Assembly (NCBI GenBank): GCA_035048495.1
Contig: CM068541.1
Coordinates: 11,849,929 to 11,913,928 of the forward strand
Reading direction: 5' to 3'
DNA: 64,000 nucleotides
From: Euptelea pleiosperma
Lineage: Eukaryota; Streptophyta; Magnoliopsida; Ranunculales; Eupteleaceae
The translations under genes and the position numbers were made by a program. The stretch's first letter is position 1; every line of letters starts with the position of its first letter. The notes under the pieces are model-generated. The model was not told the DNA's origin and made no database searches. It saw nothing but the letters and a program-made list of their open reading frames with translations. Of the stretch, positions 45,031 through 57,689 are shown one piece after another.

Positions 45031-45238
45031 AACCATGGGTAAAGTTCTTCTATCCAAGAGCTGGGACCACCGTTGGAGGCTCAGAATTTGTGTATCACTT
45101 GTGCTAGGTAGGGGCCACAGTCCATGTAGACCTCCCTTCACCACCTAAGCATTCTTTTTCCGCGTATCCAACATTTGTGGTTCTTATACTTGACGTGGGT
45201 CCCAAAGCCCACAACGCCATACCACTTGGCAGGAAGTC

Positions 45239-45362
45239 GTCATTGGTCCATCCTTTGTGGGTCCGCTCTCTCCGTCTCTCTCTACCTAGTAATCTTGTGG
45301 AACTCATTGGTCCAGCTTTTGTGGGTCCGCTCTCTCTCTCTACCAAGTAATCTTGTGGAACC
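45239..45362. repeat. Direct tandem repeat of about 62 bp, two units
   Basis: cattggtccatcctttgtgg ... taatcttgtggaact is followed directly by cattggtccagcttttgtgg ... taatcttgtggaaccc, both with a (CT)n centre. Non-coding. Confidence 0.75.
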
Positions 45363-45406
45363 CTTCAATCCTCTTCTTAATTACAATAATACCCCACGCC
45401 AAGAGA

Positions 45407-45530
45407 TGTCAATAGGTCAGGTTCGGTTCAGGCATCAGTATTCGGGTTGAAAATGGACCCGAACCAGACCATATAACAATCGATTTCGGATCGTCGGGTA
45501 ATTGGGTACCCATTGACACCTCTAAAGAAG
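45407..45530. repeat. Short element with TGTCAAT ends, ACCCGA words
   Basis: agatgtcaataggtcaggtt at one end and gggtacccattgacacctct at the other, with CCCGAACC / GGTTCGGT words between that can pair. Same class as 45951-46313. Confidence 0.6.
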
Positions 45531-45950
45531 CCGTCCTCCCTACTCTCTTTGTAGACACACGATTGTTCAAGGTTCAGACCCACCATTTCATAGATTCAAT
45601 CATGGAGATCTTATAGAAAATTGACCGGATTGGGTAATTCTAACCATCCGATGATGCAGTGAAGATGGCTTCTTCACATCCTGCCACTCTACCGTGAAAT
45701 CCATTTCACTCAGCAAAGCATGTAATATGTTATTATGGTAGAATAACCCAACAATTAGCACACGTGCCTATCAATCTAAACCATACATTCCATGGATCAC
45801 TAGATTCTAACCGTCCAAAAAGTTATCTAATGAGTGTGATCAGGGCAGTCAAGATCAACTAGCACGAGCGTCGGTCATGAATAGAATCTACTGTATCCTG
45901 ATACTGTTACATGCAATACTCTCCTTTTCAATAGTACTCCACACACAGTT

Positions 45951-46313
45951 AGGGGTGTCAATTTTATCCAATATTTAACAGAAACCAAATTAGAACCAGA
46001 ACCGAAAACACCGGTTCCGGTTCCATATTTTCTGGAACTGACTAAAAAGGAACCGAAACCGAACCAAAAATAATGGTTTTGGTTCTGGGTAGTTAGATTT
46101 GGACCTGAAACCGATAAGAACCAGAACCGAACCGATCCGATATAAACTGGAACCAATATATAAATAGTGTTAAAATTGTAATATTATCAAGCTTTGTGTA
46201 TACCGAGACTGAAACCAACAAGAACCAAATAATCAGTTCCAATTCCGGGTCCATCATTTTGAGAGCTCGGTCCGATAAGAACCGAACTGGAACCGACCCG
46301 TTGACACCCCTAC
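45951..46313. repeat. Element with TAGGGGTGTCAA ends, GAACC words
   Basis: Starts TTAGGGGTGTCAATTTTATC and ends CCGTTGACACCCCTA. CACAGT lies on both sides. The arms are saturated with GAACCGAACC/GGTTCCGGTT words. No coding sequence. Confidence 0.65.
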
Positions 46314-46575
46314 ACAGTCACATTTTTTTTTCTCCCTTTACAAAAATAACGTTTCAGCAGCTCAAGCTCTTTTTCGTCAACTTCTCTCCCAACCCAACCT
46401 AAGAAGATTTGGGTCTTCGGTGCTCATTGGAGATCAAGGTCAGTAAGTTCTTATTTGCTCATCTTGCATGAAAAATCAAAATTATGGATCATAAAAAAAT
46501 AAAAAATAAAAAAGCTTGGACATTACAAGCCGTCTGATTTTCTTTTCCGGGACGAGATGACCTGTTCATGTTTTT

Positions 46576-46585
46576 CTATATATAG
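46576..46585 (+). promoter_or_regulatory. TATA-like box upstream of the CIPK20-like gene
   Basis: CTATATATAG, about 385 bases before the start codon. Position and sequence suit a plant core promoter with a long leader; unproven. Confidence 0.3.
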
Positions 46586-46970
46586 TAACAGAAATAACGT
46601 CCAATCCTTGAACATAGGGTGCAAGCCCGTTGCATACCCGCTAACAGTCACCCAACTTTTGCTATTTTTATCCAATGTATTCTCTGTTGGAAAGACTTGG
46701 TTTCTGTGAGCTGGTACACATGAGAGAACCATTGCATTGAAGAAACTACCTGTAAATCTCCTCTTCAAAAAGAGAGGGATTCTCATTACACTTGCCTTAG
46801 GGCAGGGTTCAAATTTCCTAATTCACTTTCCCTCTCTCTCTCCTTCAAACCATCTTCATCTTTTTCGTTTCCGTTCCAGATCGAAAGGAGAGGAGAATGC
46901 AGAAAGATGCAGCTGGAACACTCCAATAATTCAAGTTTCTTCCATCTGGGTTTGTCTGGAAGGAAGATCA

Positions 46971-48329
46971 ATGGAGAAGAAAGGGACCATCTTGATGCAG
47001 AGGTACGAACTCGGTCGTATGCTCGGTCAAGGGACCTTCGCAAAGGTCTACCATGGACGGAACTTGAAATCCGGCGAGAGCGTCGCAATTAAGGTGATCG
47101 ACAAGGAGAAAGTCCTCAGGGTCGGGATGATTGATCAGATCAAGCGGGAGATATCCGTTATGCGGCTCGTTCGACACCCAAACGTCGTTCAGCTCTACGA
47201 AGTCATGGCTAGCAAGACCAAGATCTATTTTGCCATGGAGTATGTTAAGGGTGGGGAGCTTTTCAACAAGATCACAAAAGGGAAGCTCAAGGAAGATGCT
47301 GCACGTAAGTATTTCCAACAATTGATTGGAGCTATTGATTTCTGTCATAGCCGAGGGGTCTACCACCGTGATCTCAAGCCGGAGAATCTCCTCCTCGACG
47401 AGAATGGGAATCTCAAGATTTCCGACTTCGGCCTCAGCGCTCTGTGGGATTCACGGAGGCAAGATGGTCTCCTGCACACAACATGTGGGACGCCAGCCTA
47501 TGTCTCGCCGGAAGTCATTAACAAGAAAGGCTACGACGGGGCGAAGGCCGATATATGGTCTTGTGGGGTTATTCTCTTTGTTCTTATGGCAGGTTACCTC
47601 CCTTTCCAAGACTCAAATCTCATGGAGATGTATAAGAAGATAAGCAAAGGAGACTTCAAGTGCCCACTGTGGTTCCAGCCTGAGGTTCGAAAGCTTCTCT
47701 CAAGGATCCTTGACCCCCACCCAAGTACGCGAATAACTGTAGCTAAGCTCATGGAGAATCAATGGTTTAAGAAGGGATTCAAACCAGTTGAGAACACCCC
47801 ACCTCAAAGAGAAGATAGAACAGTTAGCCTTGAGGACATCCAGACTGCATTTGCATCCAATTCCGACGATGATCCAGAGAAAGTTAAGGGAACAAGCTCC
47901 ATGAGACCGACTTGTTTGAACGCGTTCGATATCATATCTCTATCTCAGGGATTCGATCTATCAGGTTTGTTTGAGAAGGACAGTAATCAGAAGTCCGAGG
48001 CCAGGTTCACAACAACAAAGCCAGCATCGGCAATTGTATCAAAGTTCGAGGAAATCGCGGAGATGGAGAGCTTTCAAGTGAAGAAGAAGGATGGGCTGAT
48101 GAAGTTGCAAGGCAGCAAATCAGGAAGAAAGGGGCAGCTAGCCATTGACGCTGAAATCTTCGAGGTTACGCCTTCATTCTACATGGTAGAAGTGAAGAAA
48201 ACGGCCGGGGATACGTTGGAATATCAGACGTTCTGTAACAGAGATTTGAAACCTTCTCTCAAGGACATAGTATGGACTTGGCAAGGAGGTGAGCAACAGC
48301 AGCCGCAGCAACAACCACAACCTGTTTAG
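46971..48329 (+). CDS. CIPK20-like: CBL-interacting protein kinase, CIPK20-like
   Basis: Single exon, 452 residues. The start is set by [20 protein letters not shown], where family members begin; the frame is open 78 codons upstream but that part is unlike a CIPK. Kinase domain 12-266: GQGTFAKVY loop, Lys41, Glu60, HRD 132-134, DFG 152-154, activation-loop Thr170/171, and SPE in place of APE (179-181). The regulatory half holds the NAF/FISL motif ([20 protein letters not shown], about 316-335), which binds CBL calcium sensors, and a PPI region (about 350-380) for PP2C phosphatases. The C-terminus DIVWTWQG is as in Arabidopsis CIPK20; a Gln/Pro tail follows. It belongs to the intronless CIPK clade. 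Role by family: calcium-dependent phosphorylation of channels and transporters. ORF intact. Confidence 0.95.
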   Translation: MEKKGTILMQRYELGRMLGQGTFAKVYHGRNLKSGESVAIKVIDKEKVLRVGMIDQIKREISVMRLVRHPNVVQLYEVMASKTKIYFAMEYVKGGELFNKITKGKLKEDAARKYFQQLIGAIDFCHSRGVYHRDLKPENLLLDENGNLKISDFGLSALWDSRRQDGLLHTTCGTPAYVSPEVINKKGYDGAKADIWSCGVILFVLMAGYLPFQDSNLMEMYKKISKGDFKCPLWFQPEVRKLLSRILDPHPSTRITVAKLMENQWFKKGFKPVENTPPQREDRTVSLEDIQTAFASNSDDDPEKVKGTSSMRPTCLNAFDIISLSQGFDLSGLFEKDSNQKSEARFTTTKPASAIVSKFEEIAEMESFQVKKKDGLMKLQGSKSGRKGQLAIDAEIFEVTPSFYMVEVKKTAGDTLEYQTFCNRDLKPSLKDIVWTWQGGEQQQPQQQPQPV

Positions 48330-50340
48330 GTCGATTTTTTCTTCTATTTATTTTTGTATTTGAAATTGTTGGGGTGCTAACCTGCATGTTTTATCTTAAG
48401 ACATGATATATGTCGTTAATGTTTTTTTTTTCTTTTTTTCGTTTTTCCACTTTTGCTAATTTCTTTGTAAAATATACGTTTAAGCTCGCATCCTACTAAA
48501 TGTACAGTGGGAGTTTGGCGTATATAAGATGTTTGGCATAGCAATGTTGAATTTGTGTGCAAAAGAACAACCTTATATAGATGAATGGTTATGATCTTGT
48601 TGACATTTGACCTAGATGATCTCCTTGGTAGGACCAAGTCGACCGACCATATGGAGGGCGGCAACCACCCCCCCTAGAACATAAAAGATCCCAACGGAAT
48701 ACAAAGTCTTCGAACAACAGACGACGGCACTCGATAAAGGATTTGGACCAAAGGAACAACAAACCCTTAATCTTGAGAATGTTGAGAACACCAATTTATA
48801 CCAGAGCCACGTTAAAATGTGGGGATATTTTGTAGTACCCTTATCTTATTGGTGTATTTTGTATGACCCCCTTTGACAACATCACTAAATGGCAGCTGCC
48901 CCTTTAGCCGTTACATTCCATCGCCTGACTGTTAACAGAGCATTACACTGTACAAGTGATGCTTAATTATTTTCTTAAAAAGAAAAAAGTGCTCTTATTT
49001 TTTTATAAATGTCATCGATGTCCCAAAAAGAAACATAAACGGACCACTATACTAATGGCATGTGGACTGTCTTCCTATCTAACCCGTCTATGCATTATTG
49101 AGTGGATGGCTCAGATCACTCCATTTGATTTTTTTTTTACTTCTTTAAACCAACTTGCTAACTCATATCACTTTTACTAAATCTTCGCCATCCGTCTAAG
49201 TCCAGCTGGACATCGAGATTTGATTTAAAATACACATTGTATAATCCAAGCTCTTCATATAATTTCATGATTGAACGATCTGGATTTGTCCTCTCAACCG
49301 TCGCGCGTTCAATCTTGCCTAATTTGCATACTTACTCCTCCAATGAAAGTAACTCAAAAAAAAAATGGGAGGAAAAGTGGGAAGAATTCCCAAAATACTT
49401 CACTTTTTTCCCTCTCTTTTGTTGTTTCCCCTAACTGGCTCCTCCCTTGGCAACAAAGAATGAAATGCCTCTCAAAGATACATTTTACATCAAATATTTG
49501 AGGAACAAACAATGACACGTATTCAAAATAAGTTTGTTTGGGGTTTTTTTGTTTCCTTCTAAGTGGTAGCGAACAAAACTCTAGGTTCATGTTTGAGGGC
49601 GACTATCTTTCTATGTTTATTTGTTTCATATGATCATGTTTTCTTTGAAGAAGACTGTCGTTATTGCGGTTTAAGGAGATTTTAAGTAAAAAAAAGCATC
49701 GTTTACAAAGACAAGAACATGGTAGTCCTCTTAGCATCCTTGTCAGATAATTTCTTCAGGGACTTCTTTCCTACCACCACCAGTGTCTTCTTAGCGACCA
49801 TTGTGGGAGAGTTCTTCGGTTTCTTTTTCTTGTCAAGTTAGATCTCTGTTCGTACCTTGGTTTTTTCCCCTAAACTATGAATAACCATCTGTTGTTAATG
49901 ATTTGATGTTTATCCCACTTCATTTTTTTTTTGTCTATCCCACTTTCAATTTTTCTATCTATTAAGAAAATCGATACTGATTTTAAATATATGTTTAAGA
50001 AGAACAAAAAAATAAATAAACATAGGAGCATATGAATCATTTACAAGTTCACTTCAACCAGACCATCTAGAAATCTGCAATTTGTGTGTTATTCCTTACT
50101 TTACTTTAGAAGAGGGGACTGCCCTGCATGTTTTAACAGGGCTGAGAATTCTTGGTCAGTTCTCAAAAGGACCATATGTTAGAGACATATTTATTGACTA
50201 GAAAGTTGTTCTGCCTCTGAAAGTAGTTCTCCCAAAGTCTTCCTACAGTCCAAAGGCTAGAGGCCCAAGCCAGGGTGGCTCCCAAATGGATGCAACAAGA
50301 CCTCATTATAGTCCTAGCTAGTCAATGTGGTGATATTCCA
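48330..50340. other. Intergenic, no gene seen
   Basis: About 2 kb with no recognisable domain. Short open frames have low complexity or lack any familiar motif. No clear inverted-repeat element was found either. Confidence 0.45.
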
Positions 50341-50360
50341 ATGCTCTGAGTTGTTCATCA

Positions 50361-51343
50361 GTGCCTATTTCTGATAGGTGCAGAGGTGGCCCTACGGGTG
50401 CTCCACGGTATCAGTCGTCAATATCTCCATCTATTACCACTCAAGAGTCCTTAATCTTCTACACCCCAACAGATGGATCCATGCGAAGTCAGCAACAACA
50501 TAGGGACTCGAGTCACTTACCCAAGGAAGAATTGGATGAGATGCCACCATCCCCAACTAGGCAAGATGATAAAATTGCTTCGGATTTGGATCTGGAGGAT
50601 TCGCATCATACTTGCCAATCTAGTGATTACTCCAGCACAATATTATCTTACTTCGACAGTGAAGATGACACATTTGAGGTTGATGTGGACAATCTATGTA
50701 GTAAAACAACATCAACCACCTTCAATCCTATTGCCGTGGGTCTTGACTTGGAGTTGGAAATGGAATTCCTTTCGGTGTATGTTTATTGGGGACCACCTGA
50801 AGATTGTACACTACTCAAAATTGATTTGCATATAATTTGTTGAGTTCGCAAGGACCTACGTTGTAGATGGAAATGTCATGCTTATGTTCTTAAATGATGG
50901 TTCTGCCTCCTAAAAAATCCTTCTGACAAGAATTGTACATAAAAAAAAGGCTTCCTTCCCTCCCAAGAGTGACTCGTCGCTCTTTTGACTTAAAAGCGGC
51001 TAACAAAAAACTTCTCAACGATGATTTCACTTCTCGGGTTCGTACACCGCACGCAGAGCACACCAGCAAGGGTACAGATCAGCAGAAGCATCCTATGGTA
51101 AATTCTAAATTTGTCGCCGAGATGATTGAGCCAAAGCGTAAAGGGCACATGAACTCATACGGGCCAAGGGATGTTCAGGCCGAGATGTGGGATAGTTATC
51201 AGATCCACATTTTTTTTATCAGTAAAAAGATATATATTGAAAACAGGGCTGAGAAAGCCCCACGGGAAAACTATACAACAGCACACAAAAAGGAGGAGCA
51301 CAAACCAAAAAACCAAAAACCCCGACCCCAACAACCCCACTAA
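50361..51343 (+). pseudogene. Two unrecognised ORFs, possibly a transposon remnant
   Basis: An open frame of 160 codons (50361-50843) is rich in Ser, Asp and Glu (SDLDLEDSHHTCQSSDYSS); a second of 136 codons (50933-51343) is Lys/Arg-rich. I recognise no family. They sit next to LINE and Copia fragments and are separated by stops, so remains of a retroelement or an unknown broken gene are both possible. Confidence 0.3.
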
Positions 51344-51369
51344 AGACTAGAACTAAGAAATCAAACGGT

Positions 51370-51900
51370 CCCACCGGAAAACATAATCATCAAACCCAAA
51401 CTCTTGGAACTCGGGAATGACTGAACCGCAATGGTATAAAGTGGCTTTAATGTTCATGATATCTCCTCAAAATCGGCCTCCTTATCTTCAGAAGTCCGAC
51501 GATTTCTTTCCTTCCAAATCTCCCAACAAATGGCAAACGGGATAAACCTCCAAGCACTCGACCGCTTAGCTGAGAAGGCCTAAGAGAACCATCCTTCGAA
51601 TGTATCGATCACAGATTTGGGGAAACCCAAGAAATCTAAAGGCAAAAGAATCGCTCCCAAATCATCTTTGACACGCAGCAATGAATAAGCATATGATTGG
51701 TGGTCTCCTCATCGCAATGGCATAAGATACATCTACTTGGCAGATGGAAACTATGTTTCCTAAGCTTCTCCACAGAAAGAATCTTATCAAACATCGCACG
51801 CCAAGTGAAGAAAATGACTGTAGAAGGAATAGGGGTCCTCTAAATGCGCTTGACAGGGAAAACACTATGGCTTGAGCCCATGAGTGTGGCATAGAATGAT
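51370..51900 (-). mobile_element. LINE 3' fragment, zinc-binding domain
   Basis: Minus strand reads CHCDEETTNHMLIHCCVSK then IWERFF, the zinc-binding block of plant LINE reverse transcriptases, in a broken frame. This is followed by LPFVGRFGRKE and a terminal region with stops. Opposite in orientation to the Copia relic next door. A (GA)n tract lies at about 51935-51962. Confidence 0.7.
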
Positions 51901-52319
51901 TTGATAGAGAATCAGCAGCGTCAGGAAACAGAGAGTAGAGAGAGAGAGAGAGAGAGAGAGAGATGAAGGAGATGGTATAGAGGGAGATGCGAGAGAGAAG
52001 ACGAGAGAAAGGGAGACGGGAGAGAGACGAGCGTAATTTTGAAAAGAAAAAAGTATTATCATCTCATATTCTTAAAATCTAGACTGTTGGATGGTCTTCG
52101 AGATTGGGATTATGTAAACCCAAGGACTATCAGCGGTTTGAACCTGAGGTGATTTAGCGATGACATCCACACATTCATTTTTCTTTTCTTTTGTGAAATC
52201 AAAATCGGTACAACTTTCAAGAAGTCCCTCCAAAAAGTGTTGCAACTTTTGACATTTTAAATCAACCAATATTTTTAGACAACATTTTCAGGTCTCTTAA
52301 TTTTGATTTGACAAAAGCT

Positions 52320-53660
52320 AATTTCTTGTAGATGGTGAAAAGAAAGAGTGATGGTTCAATTGCAATATATAGGACGGTTGATTGCTCGTGGTATGTCACT
52401 ACAATACAAGATTGGTTATAATGAGACATCTTCTCTGTGACGAAGGATGCCTACTATTACGGTACTCATCTAAAGGGCTACGAGTTAGTCCTGAAGCCTT
52501 TTGTTGCAGATGGACGTCCAAAATGCATTGGAGAAATTCGTGGAACAGCCAGAAGTTTAAATAAAGAAGAAGAATTCGAAGTATTAAGAATAAGCTAAAG
52601 AAGACACTATATGGCCTTAAACAACACCAATAGCATGGTATGAAAAACTTGCATAATTTCTAGAATTCAGCTTCTATTAGGTTTCCACAGGTGATTCCAA
52701 ATTATTCATAAACAAGACTAAGGCCAAAATTGCTACATATAGATGATCTTACTATTATACGAGATACATGGAGTGATCCAAAAGGTTTGAGAACATCTCT
52801 TTGTTAGATTTGAAAAGGAACTTGAAGAACTAAAGCACTTTGTGGATATGGTAATGACTTGCTAGGTAAATTTGAAATGTCAAACTACAAATCCATTGCC
52901 TTCCCAGCGGACATAAATCGAAAGCTGAGAGAATAGGTTGGTGATGAACTTAACAATGGTTATTTATATTGGCAATTAGTAGGCAGCTTGCTATACCTCA
53001 CTATTATTCGACCAGATACCACATTTGTCATTGGAGTCATCAGTCGATTTATGCAAACTCCATGAACGCCCCATTAAAAAGCAATTCAATGTATTTTGAA
53101 TTATGTATGAAGTGCATTTAACTAAGAGATCCCATATGAAGTAGGAATCCAACCTAATTTCATTGGATCCTTTGATGCTGATTGGACAAGAGACCTTTCA
53201 ACTCGAAGATCAACTATTGAATATGCATTTAACTTGGGGTTGGATGTTGTTTTATGGTACAATACATTATACAACTAGCAGTGGCACTACCATCAATAGA
53301 GGCAAAATATTGAGTGGCCAAAATGGCAGCTTAAGAATATTCTTGGCTATCAAAATAAAATTGAGAAAATAGTGGAAATGCAAACTACTCAATAAGGATC
53401 TTCTATAACAACCTGAGTGCAATACGACTAGCAACGAACCAGTGTGTCATGCCAGAATAAAGCACATCACAGATCACACCATTATACACATGAAAAGCTA
53501 TTGAATGGAGAGATAGATCTTGTGCCTACGACCACAGAAGAACAAATCAAACATTTTTTGCTGTAAGTGCCAATTAGAGTCGGTTCGAGAGAAGTCAGGT
53601 ATCCATTTGAATTGTTTGAGAAGTTTGTTCTTTATAAAAAAGGACATTGGGTTTTGAATT
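52320..53660 (+). mobile_element. Copia retrotransposon pol relic (RT and RNase H)
   Basis: Broken frames on the + strand follow the usual Copia order: VKRKSDGSIAIYRTV (reverse transcriptase start), LYWQLVGSLLYLTIIRPDTT and then FVIGVISRFMQTP (end of RT), FDADWTRDLSTRRST (RNase H), and HYTHEKLLNGEIDLVPTTTE near the end. Many stops and frame shifts; no LTR seen. Dead. Confidence 0.8.
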
Positions 53661-54029
53661 GAAGCTTGTAATAGAAATATAAAAAGAATGCATCTCTTCT
53701 TCTTTTCTCATGTGTATCTCATGGTTTTATCTTCGAATAAGCAATTGAATAAGATAATGTTGCATTCAATGACATTCCACCGATTTGAACCTCTAAGCTA
53801 TCTTCCTCAATTCGCTATCTGAGCAATATAAATTTTACATGGTGTAGCTCTGTAATGAACTATGTAAGCATCATTACCCAAAAATTGAATACTTAAAACT
53901 ATATATCTACTAACAATTTGATTCCAAAATAACAAAATAAACCGAATCCTTATTCATTTCTCCAAAGCTTTAAACCAAAAACATTGCAAAAACATGAAAT
54001 TACAGAGAAGTTTGAAACCCTAACTAAAA
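53661..54029. other. Intergenic, 3' side of the small gene
   Basis: AT-rich with no protein signal. Probably holds the 3' UTR of the small minus-strand gene at its right end. Confidence 0.4.
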
Positions 54030-54321
54030 TTATTCGACAGCTTTTTTTACCATATTACTCAGCTGATTTTCGGGAATTTCCTGTGCCTTCTGTTGAGCGG
54101 ACTTGCGTTGGAGATCACGCCACAGATTTATGGCAGTCGTGCAGATGACTGGCATCAGCGGAAGATTATCGATCATCACTCATCAGAGATCAAAAGAAAC
54201 GAACGAATTAAAAGAGATGTTAAAGATGTTGTTGCATACAGGATTGGGGAAAGAAAATACCTCCGGCGCCTATAAAAGCGGCAAAACGGACGAGCTTCGG
54301 TCCTACCTCTTCTCCCGCCAT
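54030..54321 (-). CDS. Small membrane protein, 59 residues, two exons
   Basis: Exon 1 is 54261-54321 and exon 2 is 54030-54148 on the minus strand; the 112-bp intron has GT..AG ends and the splice restores frame. The product starts MAGEEVGPKLVRFAAFIGAG, crosses the join as GVICTTAINLWRDLQRKS and ends MVKKAVE. It has one predicted membrane helix (about 9-29), then a basic WRDLQRKS edge and a polar Gln/Lys-rich tail, the layout of small organelle or endomembrane proteins. I recall similar short plant proteins with a VGAGFIC..AINKWRD pattern but cannot name a function. Both exons are too short to stand out as open frames; coding status rests on the splice join and the continuity of the helix. 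Confidence 0.75.
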
Positions 54322-55916
54322 CTCTTCTTTCTTCTGGCTCTGACCGTTTGAAGTCTGGGAACTCAAGATTGCGGAGAGGTGCAAAACAGATAATTCTATT
54401 ATTTTTGGGTATTTTAGTAACAGCACCCTGAAATTTGGAAGTAATCAGTAATACCATCTGTTAAACTAGGTCAAGGGGTGCTCAAAAAAAAAAAAAAAAA
54501 GAACTAAATCAATAACTATTCATTTTTTATATTTTGGATTTAAAACCAGATTAATAATTATCCATGTTTATGAGTAGTAATATCATACTAAACGGCGTAC
54601 GTTGCACCGTATTACATCCCGCATCACACCCTCTGGGGAAAGTCGTTTCGCCCTCTTTACCCAACAGATCGACCTTTTAGGGAAAGGCGAAACAACTATG
54701 TATACTAACGGTTCGTTGGGCCAACACAACACGTGCGCAGCTAACAGGTTGAAGATCGTCCCGGTTATATTTGATTGCATCAACAACATGACGGGTATGT
54801 AAAATTTTTTTTATTTTTTATTTATGAATTATACCATTAGATTATTGTGATTTAGAATTGCTTACCCATACCAAAAAAAATAGATCATTGCTTGATTCTA
54901 AACGATACAACCATGTGTACTTTTTGGACCATCATATAACCAGACAACTTGTTCAAGGAATTGAATGTTTGGATTAATAAGAATATGCACTCTTAGCCCA
55001 TATGCTGGAGTTGGGCTGGTACTTTTAGCCCATATGCGAGGCCCAGGCCTGAGTCATTTGGGCCAACTAGCACTCAGGTCAGACCCTGGTCTAACCAATA
55101 AACCAAACCAGTGATCCAACCAATTTTGTATCAAATCGGTCGTGGACTTGTCAAAATCGGTTGAATCAATATACCACTCCCTTTAAAATGGGAAGATAGT
55201 GCACAGCAGCTGTGCTTTTTTGCCACCACACAAAATGATACGAGGCCCACCAAAGCTCTATGAGATTTGAGTTGCTATCATTTTCTACTTTTATTTTTAA
55301 ATCACAGCGAGTAAAGAAAGGAATTTCTTTAGTCTCGGTCTCTTTTTCTCTTCTTGTTTATACATTCAGTCACTTTCTGCCACGCCTTCGCAGTCACTTT
55401 CTGCCACGCCTTCGCAACTCTGATTGCAGCTCAAGAAAGCGTGATGATTTAGTCCTTGGTAGCTCAATTAAAAAAGGGGTTTGTTTTTATAATAGCTTCT
55501 CATAATTATCAATCTTCTGGTCTTGAGTCGACCATTTGTCGTTGGCCGATTCAGCAACATTAACCCGATAAAGACTGTTTTTGGTTTTATTGGTCCCTTT
55601 AACTTTCGAGTCACTAGGTCGATGTTTCTGCCTTGGTCAATCATAGTAAAGAAAACAGCCATGGCGGCGAGACCAAAAGAATGGGTTTCACTAGTGTACC
55701 GAAAAACCCTTGAAAGAAGCAATCACCGAATTGGAGAAGCAAATTCTACTTAGAATTCTAAAAACTTGCTGAAAATAATGAAATATATATGGGATCGACA
55801 ACCAGCATTAAGTTCGAAATCACCATATTCATGGAGAAATTGACCCCGAGGAATACTAGCAAGCAACCCCTTATAGGAGTTGCACGCCAAAAGACAAGAA
55901 AAATTATATATATCTT
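54322..55916. other. Intergenic, no gene seen
   Basis: Upstream of the small gene. Contains a short tandem repeat at about 55370-55415 (cagtcactttctgccacgcc twice). The open frames are short and unlike known proteins. Confidence 0.45.
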
Positions 55917-56118
55917 AAGAGTTGTGCTACCCCACGGATACCCGGATAAAAATGTGCGGTTGAGGCCATTGACTGTTGGATTCAAAAAATCCACGGGGCA
56001 ATAACAATTTTACCCTTTGCAGTTGTTGCCTAGTAGACTGGATCTCTTGAATCCAATGATCAATGGCCTCAACAGCGCATACTTTTGTCCGGTTATCCGT
56101 GGGGTAGCACTTTTCATA
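55917..56118. repeat. MITE of about 200 bp
   Basis: gttgtgctaccccacggata ... gaggccattgactgttggat on the left is mirrored by atccaatgatcaatggcctc ... ccgtggggtagcac on the right. The flanks are only partly alike (7 of 9). Confidence 0.72.
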
Positions 56119-56802
56119 TTTTAATTCAAAGGTGTAATTTTCGAGGCAGTTTCTTGTCTTTTGCGGGGATGGAACTGTGCAACTCCACTAAGGGGCTGCT
56201 TGTTAGTATTGGGGAACCCTGATTATTTTGTTCTTTCCCTTTAACTTGAATTCCAACAAAAGCAAAGAAGACAGCATTTGGATCCAATGAATAAGTAAGA
56301 AGGCGTAAAAGATCAAGGCCCTTCAATTAAAGTTCTTACCCATCAACATCGATGAAGAAAACCAGAGAAGGAAATCACTAGAATTTTATCCAACTTTTTT
56401 CTTGGTGTAAGCTTCAAGAGATTGAAGAACTTGAAGTTCAGAGGTTACTTGCATGGTCTTGGTTCTGATACTCGATTTGATTTCACTTGCATGGCGTTCC
56501 TGAATTTCATATTTTCAAGTTCAATATGGAAATAAAACCTTGGGAGGTTTATGATTAATTCAGAGAGCACGGAAAAGAGAAAACTTTGGCTGTCACACTG
56601 CAACTTCAAAGATAAGGCTCCACCATATGTTGGGGTGAGGTCCACAAATCTATGGAATATCTCCATTTTAAAACATGTTGACCCCACCTCAACATGTGAT
56701 CTGCGATCACACTTTTTGCAGTCAGCATTGCGACATGTGAACTTTTTTCCATGAAAGAATATCAAGAAACCAAGTCTTTACTTGCAATATAATCTATATA
56801 AC

Positions 56803-56980
56803 AAGTGACAGTGGTTGTCTCCCCACTTATACCCCTCTTATAGGCTTCAATAAAGAAGGGCCGAGATCTTATCCCCTAACTGGATGGTGGATCTCAGCCA
56901 CTCACACCCGATTTTGGCAAATGCTTTGTCGGGAGTGCCGTGGGCAGGGGTCACCCACTAGTCTCTAACAAATGAGAGCT
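56803..56980 (-). repeat. Inverted copy of the 61.6-62.1 kb tandem unit
   Basis: Reads gttgtctccccacttatacc ... gatcttatcccctaact ... ggcaaatgctttgtcgggag, the reverse complement of the unit repeated at 61590-62075. A single unit here, without the surrounding element. Confidence 0.7.
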
Positions 56981-57019
56981 TGCTTTCTAAACTTAAGTTG
57001 GCCTTACAAATGATCTGAA

Positions 57020-57545
57020 ATCAGAATTCAACATGGAAGCCATTTTCTAGAAACGATTCTTGTCTATAAATGTTCATAAAAGTTTTCTGGACCAACACTC
57101 TTTGATTTACAAATCCTTTTCTACAAAGCTTATCTATGGTCACCATACAGGGTGTTAAAAGGAAAATCATATAGCTCCAATCACCACTGCAAGTACATTC
57201 CATGCCCTAACAATTCAAGTAAACAGAATATACAGAGAGGGGAATCAAATCTCTCTAATCTGACTTCCATTTATCATTTTTAAATTAATAGCTAAACTGA
57301 AATTGAAACTTAGGCTCTGTATGGTGATCGAAAAGTTTTACATAAAAAGGATTTGTATGTCAGAAAGTGTTGATACAGGAAAAAATTTATAACATTTAGG
57401 CTCTGTATGGTGATCTACAAAAAGTTCTACAAAAAAAAAGATTTGTATGTCAGAAAGTGTTGATACAGAAATTTTTTTATGACATATACATACAAAAATC
57501 ATTTCTAGAAAACTTATTCAAGGCAACCATACAGAGACTTAAATG
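57020..57545. repeat. Repeats ending in GTATGGTGATC
   Basis: Two direct units of about 90-95 bp at 57312-57480 share ggctctgtatggtgatc and gatttgtatgtcagaaagtg. Related sequence in inverse orientation at 57030-57150 (ctatggtcaccatacagg) and 57495-57540 (ggcaaccatacagag) suggests small inverted-repeat elements of one family. Confidence 0.55.
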
Positions 57546-57689
57546 AGTATAATATATATTAGTTGGTAGTAAATATCAACAACCATCACCTAACCTTAAC
57601 TCCACTACCTAAATTTATTCTCTAAATTCAAATTCAAAACAGTACTAGAAATCATTTATTTTATTTCAAACCCTGGATGATTCTACTTT

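Noticed and set aside
46737..46970. N-terminal extension of the CIPK20-like protein
   Set aside because: The frame is open but the sequence is unlike any CIPK N-terminus, begins without ATG, and the family start MEKKG lies at 46971.
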